From positions 1,571,883 to 1,635,882 of the forward strand of contig RPFO01000123.1 of assembly GCA_009746045.1 (NCBI GenBank): a DNA stretch of 64,000 nt, given 5' to 3'. The stretch is from Mesostigma viride (Eukaryota > Streptophyta > Mesostigmatophyceae > Mesostigmatales > Mesostigmataceae). A model generated the notes under the pieces. The model did no database searches. It saw nothing but the letters and a program-made list of their open reading frames with translations, and was not told the DNA's origin. Positions within the stretch are counted from its first letter, which is position 1; the number at the start of each line of letters is the position of its first letter. Below, piece by piece: positions 20,301 through 32,300 of the stretch. Both the position numbers and the translations under genes were made by a program.

Positions 20301-23300
20301 GTGAGTGGGGTGGGGGATGGTCGTGGTGGGACCAGCATGAGGGGGGTGTTTGGTGGCCACGATTAGACCACTGTGAATAGGGTTTTTAGTGGCCATGATT
20401 AGAGCATGATGAGTAGGGTGTTTGGTGGCCATGATTAGAGCATGGTAAGTAGGGTGTTTGGTGGCCATGATTAGAGCATGATGAGTAGGGTGTTTGGTGG
20501 CCATGATCAGAGCATGGTAAGTAGGGTGTTTGGTGGCCATGATTAGAGCATGATGAGTAGGGTGTTTGGTGGCCATGATTAGAGCATGATGAGTAGGGTG
20601 TTTGGTGGCCATGATTAGAGCATGATGAGTAGGGTGTTTGGTGGCCATGATTAGAGCATGATGAGTAGGGTGTTTGGTGGCCATGATCAGAGCATGGTAA
20701 GTAGGGTGTTTGGTGGCCATGATTAGAGCATGATGAGTAGGGTGTTTGGTGGCCATGATTAGAGCATGATGAGTAGGGTGTTTGGTGGCCATGATTAGAG
20801 CATGATGAGTAGGGTGTTTGGTGGCCATGATCAGAGCATGATGAGTAGGGTGTTTGGTGGCCATGATTAGAGCATGATGAGTAGGGTGTTTGGTGGCCAT
20901 GATTAGAGCATGATGAGTAGGGTGTTTGGTGGCCATGATCAGAGCATGATGAGTAGGGTGTTTGGTGGCCATGATTAGAGCATGATGAGTAGGGTGTTTG
21001 GTGGCTATGACTAAAGATTAGAGAACTATGGGTGGGTAGCCGGTAGTGGATGCTATTCATCGTGAGTAGGATGTCGTGGCGGACGCAATGGTCTTTGACG
21101 GCTGCTCTTGCTTCCATTTGAGTCGATTGCCGCTTTTCTGCACCGTGTGTTTGTTCCACATGGTCACCCCTCGCGTGCCTTCTCTGTGCCTGCCTTGCCT
21201 GGCGCCCCCTCTGCGTCGCTCAGCGAGTGATGACGAAGAGGACGCCTCGGCCGCGGTCATGCGGGATAACGGCGACGCCTGGAGAGGAATCGATGTCAAG
21301 GAGGAGGAGGGCGACGGTTGGGGCTTGGAGGAGCGTTTCGGTGCCGCCAAATACCAATCCAGTGAGTGGGCCGTGCCCATGTAGTGAGGGAGCTGGGAGT
21401 GCAGGGGTGTTTGAATTTGGGGTGGGAATGGACATTTTGGTGGTTGGTGCATGGCAGGTTGGGCGGATGGATTGGCTCCCCTGCAGCTTGTGGTCAGCAG
21501 ATGTGGGAAGTGCACGTTCACTCTACGCACGCACAGTCACTGTATGCATGCGCAGTCACTGTATGCATGCGCATGCCTCTTGTTCTGTACATGTTGATGT
21601 GTCCGTCCTGCGTTTCACCAATTTCACTTTTTTCACTATGTTCACCATGAACGCTATTTTCACTATGTTCACTATGTTCGCCGATACGCGTGTGTGCGCA
21701 GATCACCCATGGTTGTATAGAAACGGCCCCTCATTTGTTGTTTTGGCTGTATAGACATGGCCCTCCTTTATTCTTATGCGTGTACTGATGAGCCCTCATT
21801 TCTGACGTGCTGATGCCCTCAACTTCTGTTACCATTTTAGAGACACGGGCCCTAATTTTTTCTTATCTGTGTCCTGATGGGCCCTCATTTATGATTTACT
21901 GATTCCCTCACCTACCTCACCTAAAGTTACCGTTATATAGACACGGGCCCGCATTTATTCCTATTTGTGTCCTGATGGGCCCTCATTTACTATTTCCATC
22001 ATATAGAGGCAGGCCCTCATCTATGGTTATGTGTCTAGAACATGCGCAAGCTTTACCGCAACTTCATGCTTCATGAGCGGGTTGTTGTTGTTGGGGGCGG
22101 GGGGGGCGGGCACACCGGTACGATCACGTTGTGACTTGCTGATGATCTTGTTTCCCCCCCCCCCCCCCCCCTTCATGCCAACCCCTGCCCCCCATGCATG
22201 CCAACCCCTGCCCCCCCTTCGTGCCAACCCCTGCCCCCCATGCATGCCAACCCCTGCCCCCCATGCGTGCCAACCCCTGCCCCCCATGCGTGCCAACCCC
22301 TGCCCCCCCCTTCGTGCCAACCCCTGCCCCCTCTTCGTGCCAACCCCTGGCCCCCATGCATGCCAACCCCTGCCCCCCATGCATGCCAGCCCCTGCCCCC
22401 CATGCATGCCAACCCCTGCCCCCCCTTCGTGCCAACCCCTATCGACCCCTATCCCCATCTGCCCATGTCCTCCCCCCCCCCCCTCTGCCCGTCTCCACCC
22501 CCGCCCCTCTGCCCGTCTCCACCCTCAACCTCTGCCCGTGTTCCCCCCCCCCCCTCTGCCCGTGTCCCCCCCCCCCTCTGCCCCCAGTCTCCACGAGTAC
22601 CATGATCACGCAGCAGCAGCTCAACACGCTGCGCCAGGTGGTGCTGCGCGATGCACAGGGGGTGCCCCTGGACCGCCTGGAAGGGTACGAGGCCGTGCCG
22701 TGGCGGTGCCGCGGCACGGCGGACTGGTTTCTGGCGCATGACCCACAGTACCGGTCGGTGGCCGCGCTTGCCTGGGACGATGAGGGGGGCGGCCAGGGGG
22801 GTGGCGGGGGCCAGCCGTTAGAGCGCGACGAGATGCATGTCGCGTCGGTGCGGCATTTCGTTGTGTGCCGCGCAATGGAGAGGGCAGGGGGGCCAGTAGG
22901 GCGGGAGACGGGCTCCCAGCGTGGGCCATCAAGCCGGGGTAGTTCCCCTTTTGGCAGGGACCCTGAGGCCCGCGTGCTGTCCCCCACGCTGCCAGGGAAC
23001 CGGTCGGGTGCCAGTGACGGCCGTGGGGGGACGATGGGCGGGCGCAGCGCGGGGGGTGACGGCGGCAGCACTGGTCGGGGCGTGTACGCAGAGGGGGATG
23101 TGGCGGCCCCCATGGATGTGGACGGGTGTGCTGCGGAGGAGGCCCCATCGTGGCGCCTATCGAGTCCAGGGTCAGGGTCCGGGCGTGAGCTTCGCTTGTT
23201 GTGTCTTCTCGACCCTCGCCGCCGCCCCCTTGAGGAGACGGCGACGCCTCACTTGGGGCAGCGGATGGTCCCGCGGCGCGACGGCGGGTTGGACAACTTG

Positions 23301-26300
23301 GCCACCGCTGGATTCGGCACCGAGAGGGAGCACATGGACCTGCCGCTCCCCGCGTTTGCCCTCGTGCCGGAGACAGTAACTACCACCGTGGCGGGTCCAG
23401 CTGTCGCGTCTGCGGGGAGCGGAGGATCTCGTGGGGACCTGCTAGTGGCAGGTGGGACCCCCCAGGGTGAGCCATGGCCTGGGGTGCCGGATGCCATCAG
23501 CCGGTTGCTGGGGAAATCCCCCACCGTTGCGCCCCCCAAGGCGCCCGCGAGCAAAGACGCAGCGGATGCAGCGCGCCGCGCCCGCAAGCCTCCCGGGCCC
23601 TTGTCCTCTTCGCGGCACAGCCCCGGCGTGGCAGTACCAACCCAGGGCAAGTTGGGGGGGTTGCTGGCAACTCAGGGCATGCCGGCAACCGGCATCTCAG
23701 CTGCGACCACAGGGGGGGTGAGTAATGCTGCCGGACGCATGGCGCCTGTTCGGCCTGGCTCTGTGGCTGCTCTAACCGCAAAGGATAAACATCCCGGCAC
23801 GCCTGCTGCTGCTCAGCCAGGCAAGGTGCCACGGCCGCCAAGCACAGGGGGGGAGGTGTCGCAGGGCTCCGTGTGGTCCGCTGATGACCTGGCAGACGTG
23901 TCGCGTGTGGCAGTAGCGATGGATGCCCAAGCGATGGATGCACAAAGGCAGGAAGCCGCCGCTGGTGGGCAACGATCGGCAGGCACGACCGCGACCGCAG
24001 ACACGGGGCGCGCGCCAGGGGAGGTGCCGCCACCGCTGGAGCTGCCGGGCATGGCCAGCTGGCGTGACGGGCCAGCGGTCCGTGCGCAGCTGCCGCCTCT
24101 GGTTGGTGGGCAGGGGCATGGCGCGGTGGCGGAGGGAAGTATTAGCATGAGAGCAGAGGAGGGCCGCTGGTTCTACTTGGACGCCCATGGCCGCATGGTG
24201 GGCCCCCACCCCATGCGCGTGTTCCGTGCCTGGGCCCGGCATCGGCTGGAGCTGCCAGCATCCACGCCGCCCGACCATGATGCACCGCGCTCATCGCCTC
24301 AGGAAGCGGCGGAGAGCGAGCCGCCCCCGCGCAGCTTTGTGCCTGGGATGACACTTCGAAGGGAGGAGGACGGGCTGTGCTTGCCCGCGGTGGCTGGCCG
24401 GTTGCATGTGCCACCCATCCGCAGCGAGGCAGCCGCCACACAGGCAGGGCCAGGGGGGCGCGCAGGAGCCGGCGGGGGTGGCCAGGTGATGGGTACTGGC
24501 GCATGCGCCTCCGTGGCGGCTGGCAGTGGCGCACCTCCTATTACTGCCATTCCTGGGTGGCAGCGGCTTCGGGTGGACCGGGGGCAGGCGGTGGAGGAGG
24601 AAGACGCGCGGATGCCCGTAGCCCCCCCCGAGTATGGCGCGTTCGTCCGTCACGCGCTGCACTCGTTCCTTGTCCGCGACGTGATGGCGTCCGCGTTCGC
24701 CCCCGTTGGCCTGTACTTGGAAGCGAGGGAGGCGCGGTTGAGGGGAGCGGGTAATGCTGCCGACGCGGCAGCTGCGCCGGGGACCGCGGCACCCAGGGGT
24801 TTGCCATCAGTGGGGCTTGCGCTGAGCACCACGGAAGCAACGGTCGCTGGGGATGGCCGATCAAAGGCGGGCGCGGGCGCATCCATCCCCTACCCTACGA
24901 CTGTCCCGCGGGATCCGCCACCTGCGGCAGGGTCTCAGCACACGGGCGCGCCGGCCACGGCAGCACCACTGGCGCACGCCTCTGCGACGGCACGCGAGGA
25001 GCCTCTATCCTTGGCTGCCCCAGCGTTGCCAGGTCTGTTTGGTGACATCGAGGGGGTGAGGAGGCTGCCCCAGATCTCGAAAGTGAAGCCAGAGGCCGCA
25101 CCCAAGAGAAAGAAAGAGGGGGCCAAGGCGGCGGGTGTCAAGCGTGGGTGGGGAGAGGAGGACAGCGGCGGCGCGAGGAAGGCTCCGCGGGGACCGCCGG
25201 CAGGTGAGTGTGAAGAGGCGCTCAAAAGTGAATGTAAAGAAATGTGTTGTAACGTAAAAGAGAAGATCCTTTTTCCGCTGCATGGTTGGAGCACCGCGGG
25301 TTTGGGCGTACTGGCGGGGTGCGTAATGTGCCCCGGGTGGCACAGGGGGTGTTTTGGGGTTGGGACTTAAAAGCCTGCAGGAAGGGGGCAAATAGAGATG
25401 ACAGGGTGCATAGATTGTGGAGGCATGGGCGCTCTAGAGTGACCACCAAGGAATTTCAGCCCTCCGTAGCATTTCGTTGAGTCAAATCTGTATTACTATA
25501 AACATGCCTGCCTGTGGTGGTTTCATGGTGCAAACCTGGCATGAACATGCATACCTGTGGTGGTAGGATTGTGCATAACTTAACTAGTATAAAGACCTTG
25601 GTAGAAGTGCAAGCAAGTCTAAATACAAGCATGCATACCTGTGGTGGTGTAATCTCCTCAGTGATGTCTCGGTAGCCCTCCCATGACATTAGACCTGTAC
25701 TGGTACTACTGCTATACATCATGTAACATTTATTCCAGTTTCATTCCCTTGCTCCTGAATCGATGACGCTGCCACCATTCCCCATGGCCCGCTGTGGCAC
25801 GCCCCATTCCATCCTGCACTGGCCGCCATCATCCGGCACGACGAGTCGATCCCCTGGATGTACCACAGATGATTCCCTAAGGAATCGCTGGAATAAAGAA
25901 TGACCTAAACAAAACATGCTGTGTGGCACTGGAGTAGGCACGGCTACTCTTGGCCCTATTCCACCTGTGTCCATTCCACCCGCATTCTTGAAACGAGTTC
26001 CCCTTCCGGTGTCCATGAGTGTGGCCGTGCCTGGCCCCACCTCCTCTATGTCGGCTGACTTGCGGTAGCCGTCATGCGTGCTGGAATATCTGCCTTCTTC
26101 GAGATCGAGCAGATGTCACATTCGCACGATGTATTTCTCAGCCTTGCGTGTGGCCCTCCCATCCCCCCCCCTATCCCCCTATCCACCCCACGCCTATACC
26201 TGTTTTGTGCCCGTACTCTTTTTGCGCCTGTGCCCATGTGAACTGCGCCACTGCCCTCGCCACAGACATCGTGGGTGCCAGCAGCAGTGCGCAGCCCACC

Positions 26301-29300
26301 GCATGGCCTGACGACCGCAATGAGACCGAGCATCCCTCCGAAGCACACAGGGGCGAGGGGCCAGCGGGAGGTGGCAGGGCGTTGGATGCCAGGCACGGTG
26401 GGGACACCCTGCCAGGTGGCCAGCCTGACGTTGTATCCGCGGTGCCCCTGGTCGGCGGGCGTGGCGCGCCATCCCAGCCACCGTTCGCAACAGGGGTTAC
26501 GCGGGACGCGGGCCAGATGCAGCGCCAGGGGTCCCAGGGGGGCATGACCGCTCAGTCGGCTTCTCCATCGGCATCCGGCAAACGAGGTGAAGGGCGCGAA
26601 CGGGGACAGGGAGGTGAAGGAGGTGAAGGGGGCGAGGGCGGCGAAGCGGACCGAGATGTTTTAGCGTTTATGGCGGAGTTGGGAGAGCTATCTCCTGCCA
26701 GCAGGCGCCGGCGGGAGACTGGCCTGTTCCTGCCCCCTGGCATCCTGGGCCATGTCTTCCTGCAGCTGCAGGGTGACCTGGCGTCGCATGCTGCGGTGGC
26801 CGCCACATGCCGCAGCTGGCGTGAGGTGCTGCTGGACAAGACGTATCCCAAACTGAAATGTGTCGACCTGAGCCGCCTGGGGCCACGTGCCGCGCATGCG
26901 GCGCTGCAGGCCGTCCGGGAGCACGTCCTATCTCAGGTAGGCAGGGCGGGGGGCTGTGTTGTCCCTGTGTTGCGTGGTTGTGTGACAAAAGGGTGTGAAG
27001 GAAGAGGATTAGGAAGGGAGACATCAGGAAGGGGGGGGGGGGCAAGGGGGAAGAAGTGGCGGGGGAAGAAAGGGGCGGACTTGACAGGGTGATGTGGTTA
27101 TTGGATGCGCTTGTGTGTGGCATGGATGTCTCGGCAACTGTAGAGTGAAGGCAATGGCCGAGCATGGGTGCCAAACGGCAAGTGTCTCGCACCTGCACAC
27201 GTCATTCGGGGCATTCTGTGCATCTCTGGTTAATGAAGGTTCATGAATACGGGGGGTAATGCATGCCGAGCATGCTTCCCGACGGTGCAATGCAGCAGAG
27301 GAACGCAGCCACGCTTCAAACGTTGCCACAACATCAGGCGTGGCGGCGCACTTCGGTGGCAATCCCAATCATGATGACTAGGTGGGGAGATACCCCTCCG
27401 TTCTCGTCTGGGGCAGTTTGACAGCGCGTTGCCTTGACCTGCCTTGGGTCAGAGGCGTTAGGATCCCTATTTCCTGTATTGTACGGCCTGCTTGGTTTAC
27501 TACAGCCCAGGACTGGTGAGCCTGCATGGGCCCTTTGGACGCAATTTTATATTTCTATTTTTATACGGGCAGATTGGTTGCCCAGTCAGCATGAGTGAAC
27601 CGCTCGTAGCAGTCTGCAGCGTGGTAAAAAGGACGCCTTTGCCGGCATGATGTGGTGCCGGCCGATTGCCCCATGGAGATGTCGTGTAATTTGGGATGTC
27701 ATTTCATCTCCTTTGTGGCACTTAGCTGTACCTGGGTGTGCGGTTGGCTCATTCACGAACTTACTTGGCCCAAGCGTGTGGTTGATGTCTGCATGACATG
27801 CCTGATCAACGGTTCCACCCCACCTGGTCCCCCTGTCAGCGTTGGCCGCTCCTGAAGAAGCTGATCCTGACTGGCTGCACGTCGCTAACTGCCGACGACG
27901 TCACCTCCCTGCTGGCCGACTGCCCTGGCATCCGCGAAGTCCACATCGACCGTTGCCCTCAGCTATACCGGCTCGCCACTGCCACACAGGGCAGAGCAGG
28001 CGCTCCCGTCTTCAAGGGTGCGCCTCGACCGGGCCCCCCGCCGCCTCCGCCCGCGCGCCCCGCTGCCAGCAGGACGGCAGTGCCGGCGGCTGGTAGTTCC
28101 CGGGTGCAACGTGAGGGCGGCCGAGAGGAGTCAGTTGAGGAGGCGGGCGTTCGACGCATCATCGCCGAGCTGTGCCGGCTGAATGCCAAGGGGCCACGGG
28201 GCGGGGGGGCAGGGAAGACGGTGAGCCACCATGAATGGCTGCCATGTGGCCTTCATCAGATGGCTGCCATGTGGCATTCATGGGGATGGTTGCCACTTGG
28301 CTGCACCCTCACTTGTTGTTTGCTCACTTTCTTTTGTTTCTGCTGTGATCTCACGGGCTATTGTTTCTGCTACCCACATGTTTCCCTTGCATGCTGCCAC
28401 CAGGGTGTTTCAGTGGCCAGAATCCACTCTGGTAGTGATGAAGGCGGCATTAGTGGAACGGTGGAGATGTGCGAGGATGGGAGGGCGGGAGAGGTTGGGG
28501 AGTGGTCATGGGAGGGAAAGCGGCTGGGCCTGAAAGAAAGGCGGGGGCGGGGGAAAGGAGGGGTGCTAAGTGCGCGGACCGGGGGGGGGGGGGGGGGGGG
28601 TGGCGTGCGTTGGCGGGGACCAATTATAAGCGTGTGTGCTTGTCATCGCGCACAGTGTCCCACGTTTAGTATCAATTTTGTGTGCACCTCGTTGTAACCA
28701 TGGTTTCTTCCCGGGTGCTGCATGTCTGCGCTGTTTCCCACTGCAGTGCGCGCAGCACGCGTACTGCCCCACCTGGGCCCTGTTTGTGGTCAAGACCGTT
28801 GTCATCTCATGCGAGGGCTCGTGCATTTGGCATGTCTAATTCACATACGGTGGAGCCATGAAGGACCATCTGCTTATGCTGGTGTCTAGGCACTTTTGTC
28901 GATGGGCAACTGCTTTTTCGCTGGCTGCCTGCCTTTCCAGGTGCCGCTGGAGGACGCCGAGGCGCTGGCGGCTGCATCCCTGGGCCCCCTGGACCTGACC
29001 CCCTTGGTCGGCAAGATGGAGGATGGCCGGTTTGCAGGGGGGGGCGAGCCGCACGCGTCCCTCAAGGTGTTCCGCCGTGAGCTGTACCTCTTCTGCGAAC
29101 GTATCAAAGGGTCAGTGGCCGCCGCTGGGGCAGTCGTGAGGGTCGTGTCCAGGCAAGACGAGCTAGATGGGCTCCGGCTAGTTGGGTTTCATTCCTGCCC
29201 CTTTCTCTTGTTGCCTCATGGATGCGGCCCCCTTTCTCTTGTTGCCTCATGGATGCGACCCCCTTGCTCTTGTTGCTCATGATACGGCTTAGTATGATGA

Positions 29301-32300
29301 TCAAAACATCGGCAGCGCACCTGGAGGACGCCATACACAGAATCAGCTTCGGGCACTGACGCGCACAAAAAAGTCTTGTACACAATAACTATGCCACAGA
29401 GGAATAGGGCACTATGCCACAGATGAATAGGGCACTATGCCACAGATGAATAGGGCATGCTGAGTTTTGCCCAAGATAGCCATCCAATGTGCCTGCGCAT
29501 CACGGCGTGGCTGAGCCCAATGTCCATGGGCGCCTCATTAACTCTATGCATCTGAACTGTAGCCTGGTGGGCTGGCATCGTATTACATTGCCTGCCTCGC
29601 ACAGCCGCCCATTCGATGCAACCCGCCAGTGGCATCCACGTCTTCTCACACCACAGGTAGTATACCCCTATTGTGCACGTGCTTGTTGCCAGCACAGCCT
29701 GTGCGAACACTCCGTTTTGCTCATATTTCTTCCCCCACTTCCCTCTTCCATTCCCTTTCCCTGGGTGTGTCGGGGTCTATCCCTGGTCCTCTCCCTGGCA
29801 CGTGTTGGTCCAGCATGCACGAGCAGGCATCGGAGCCGTACCAGGCGGCGGAGCTGCTCATGTGGAAGGCATGGTACTTCCTGCACCAAGGTAAACATCC
29901 GTTGCCCTGCATGGTAAATATCAGGGTTAGTTACAGAACAGCGGCACAACTCGAAAAGCGGGCTTTTGCTTGAGGCATGCTGAGCTTTTTCGGGAGGACA
30001 TGGAAAGCATGCCTGAACAGCCATGCGGTGTGATTCCTTCTCGTGGCCGGTGTGTTCTGACGTGCAGTATACCACCACCCAGTGGGCCCAGAAATGGGCT
30101 GCCACCATCTCGCCTGCATCCTCTCTATTGTGGTTCTTCTCCATAGGGCTGTGTCCCCATTTTGTGGTTCTTCTCAATAGGGCTGTATCCCCATTTTGTG
30201 GTTCTTTTTTATAGGGATGTAGCCTGCTTTTCTTTAGGGCTTCCAAGGGCATTCCCCTTTGAGAGGCTGGTGGAACCTGCCTTCTGAATGGGCGTTGCAA
30301 TAACGAATGCTTCACGCACCCCTTCCGTCGGATGCCCAGCCAGCGACCTCGGCAGATGATGCACAAGCGTTTGTAGCATGCCCGGCGATGTGAGTATTTG
30401 TGTCCTATATGATGTCCTATTGTTTTGGGTCCTATATGATGACCTATTGTTTTGGGTCCTTTATGATGTCCTATTGTTTTGGGTCCTATATGGTCCCTAT
30501 CTGGGTATGTGCGCACACTGAGAATTTCCCCGTGTCCATGGCTTGTAAACCCCTCCCCACAATCCAGACTTCTGCCATCGTGTGTCTGCGTGTCTTTTGC
30601 GTCAGTCTACGATTTTATTAATCTTAGCGCCGGCCGTGCCATGTTGCCACCATTCTGGCCTTTTGGACCCGCCCTGTCGCTCCCCAACAGCCTTCCCCGA
30701 CTTCTCCACCCCACCGCCCCCGCTCCCGCTCTCCCTCTATCGAGAGGACGGCCTCGTGCGTGGCCGCGTGGGTCGGGGTCCTGGCCGGCGCCGCGCGCTG
30801 CCCGACAGCGCGCCGTCATCCCGCAACGTCGATGCTGGGCTGGACGACGAGCATCTGCGGCGCATGGGGGATGTGCCGATGGCCCCCCCCACGGCGCGTA
30901 CGTACCACAACGTGGACCACTACGTGTTCCGTTGGGACGTGGAGCGGGTCACCGGCAAGATGCGTGCGTGCTTGCCTGACGAGATGCTGACTCACGCCAC
31001 CGAGACGCCCGGCCGGGATTGCCGGTTTGTGCGTGGGGACGCCGCGCCCAAGGTGCTGGGCAGGGAGGTGGTGGAGCAGGAGGTATACGGCATCGACCAG
31101 TACACGTTCCACCTCATTCGCGGCAAGCTGCCGACGTCACCTGCGATGGGCGATGATGCCATCCACCGGTTCGTCGACAAGGTGCGGGGTGGCTGGACGG
31201 TTCTTGCATGTGCTATGTTGTACATGGACGTTGTTCCTTGCTCGCACTGTATTGTGTGTCTCACCGTGCCATCCAAAGTCCGCCTTTGGATGTGGCATTG
31301 TGCCATCTGACTTCCTGCGGGAGCATGGGGGTTCACCAAACCATGCCATCCTTGCATCCGCAGCGCTGCTCCGAGTAGTCTCGGGGTGAACGCCGCAGCA
31401 AACTTTGCTCACTAGCTTGGCTGCGTGGGACGTTCCACAAACTCTTCGCGCTGGCTGCGCTGGCGCGTGGTGGATCGTCCCTGCTCGACCCTACCCTGCC
31501 CTTCACGCCTGTCACCACCAATACTTTCTCATGTCACCACCAATATTTGTCTAACGTGGGAATATTTTATGTCTTAAATGCTTGCCCCCGTGCCCCCCGT
31601 GCTTGCTCCCGTGCCCCTCATGCTTGCCCCCATGCTCCGTGCCCCAGTTCCTAATCCAGAAGCTGCACCACCAGATCCGTGCCGGGGCCAGTGACGGCCC
31701 GGCCCCCACCGACATTGACCTGCTGGACGTGCTCCAGCTGGTCAAGGCGGAGGCCGAGGAGGGCACCCTGGAGCTGACACCTGTCACCAGGACGGCCCCG
31801 CGTGATGGCAGCAGCGCTGCGGGAAGCACGGGGTCGTCGGAGGCGGATGTGGGCATGACCGCGGAGATGGTGCAGGCGGCCGCGTCAAGCTTGCTGATGG
31901 CGTTTGCACCGGGGAAGCTCAAGGCGTGGCGCAAGGTATTTGCAAACAGGCTGGCTGGCTGGCATTCGGGTGTAAGAGTAGCAAGCTTAAGAGAAGCAGG
32001 TGGGAGGAGGGAGGTGGGAGGAGAGTAGGTGTGTTTGGGGGACACTGGGGTGGAAGCGCCGGCATTGAGGACTTTGCCGGCATGTGGTAAGCTTTTGGAG
32101 AAGTGTTGCTGGAGCGATACGAGCAGAGGCTGTGCCGAGGGTTGACATTATAACATGGAGGCAACTGGGTGAACTGTGGTGAAAGGTGAAGGTAATAACT
32201 GCCACCTGCCATGACAGGATGTCAACCAGTTTTCTTGTTGCTGCTGTTGCAATCTCATTTGGATGGGGCGGATTTGTACGAGGAGGCAGTTTTGATCACA

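Noticed and set aside
18242-20338. Several 100-260 residue minus-strand ORFs opposite ATXR3 exon 1 and exon 3
   Set aside because: GC-rich, Pro/Arg-rich mirror frames of a well supported coding strand.
20187-21159. MATKHPTHHALI-type repeat ORF on the minus strand
   Set aside because: It is the 36-bp minisatellite in intron 1 of the ATXR3 homologue.
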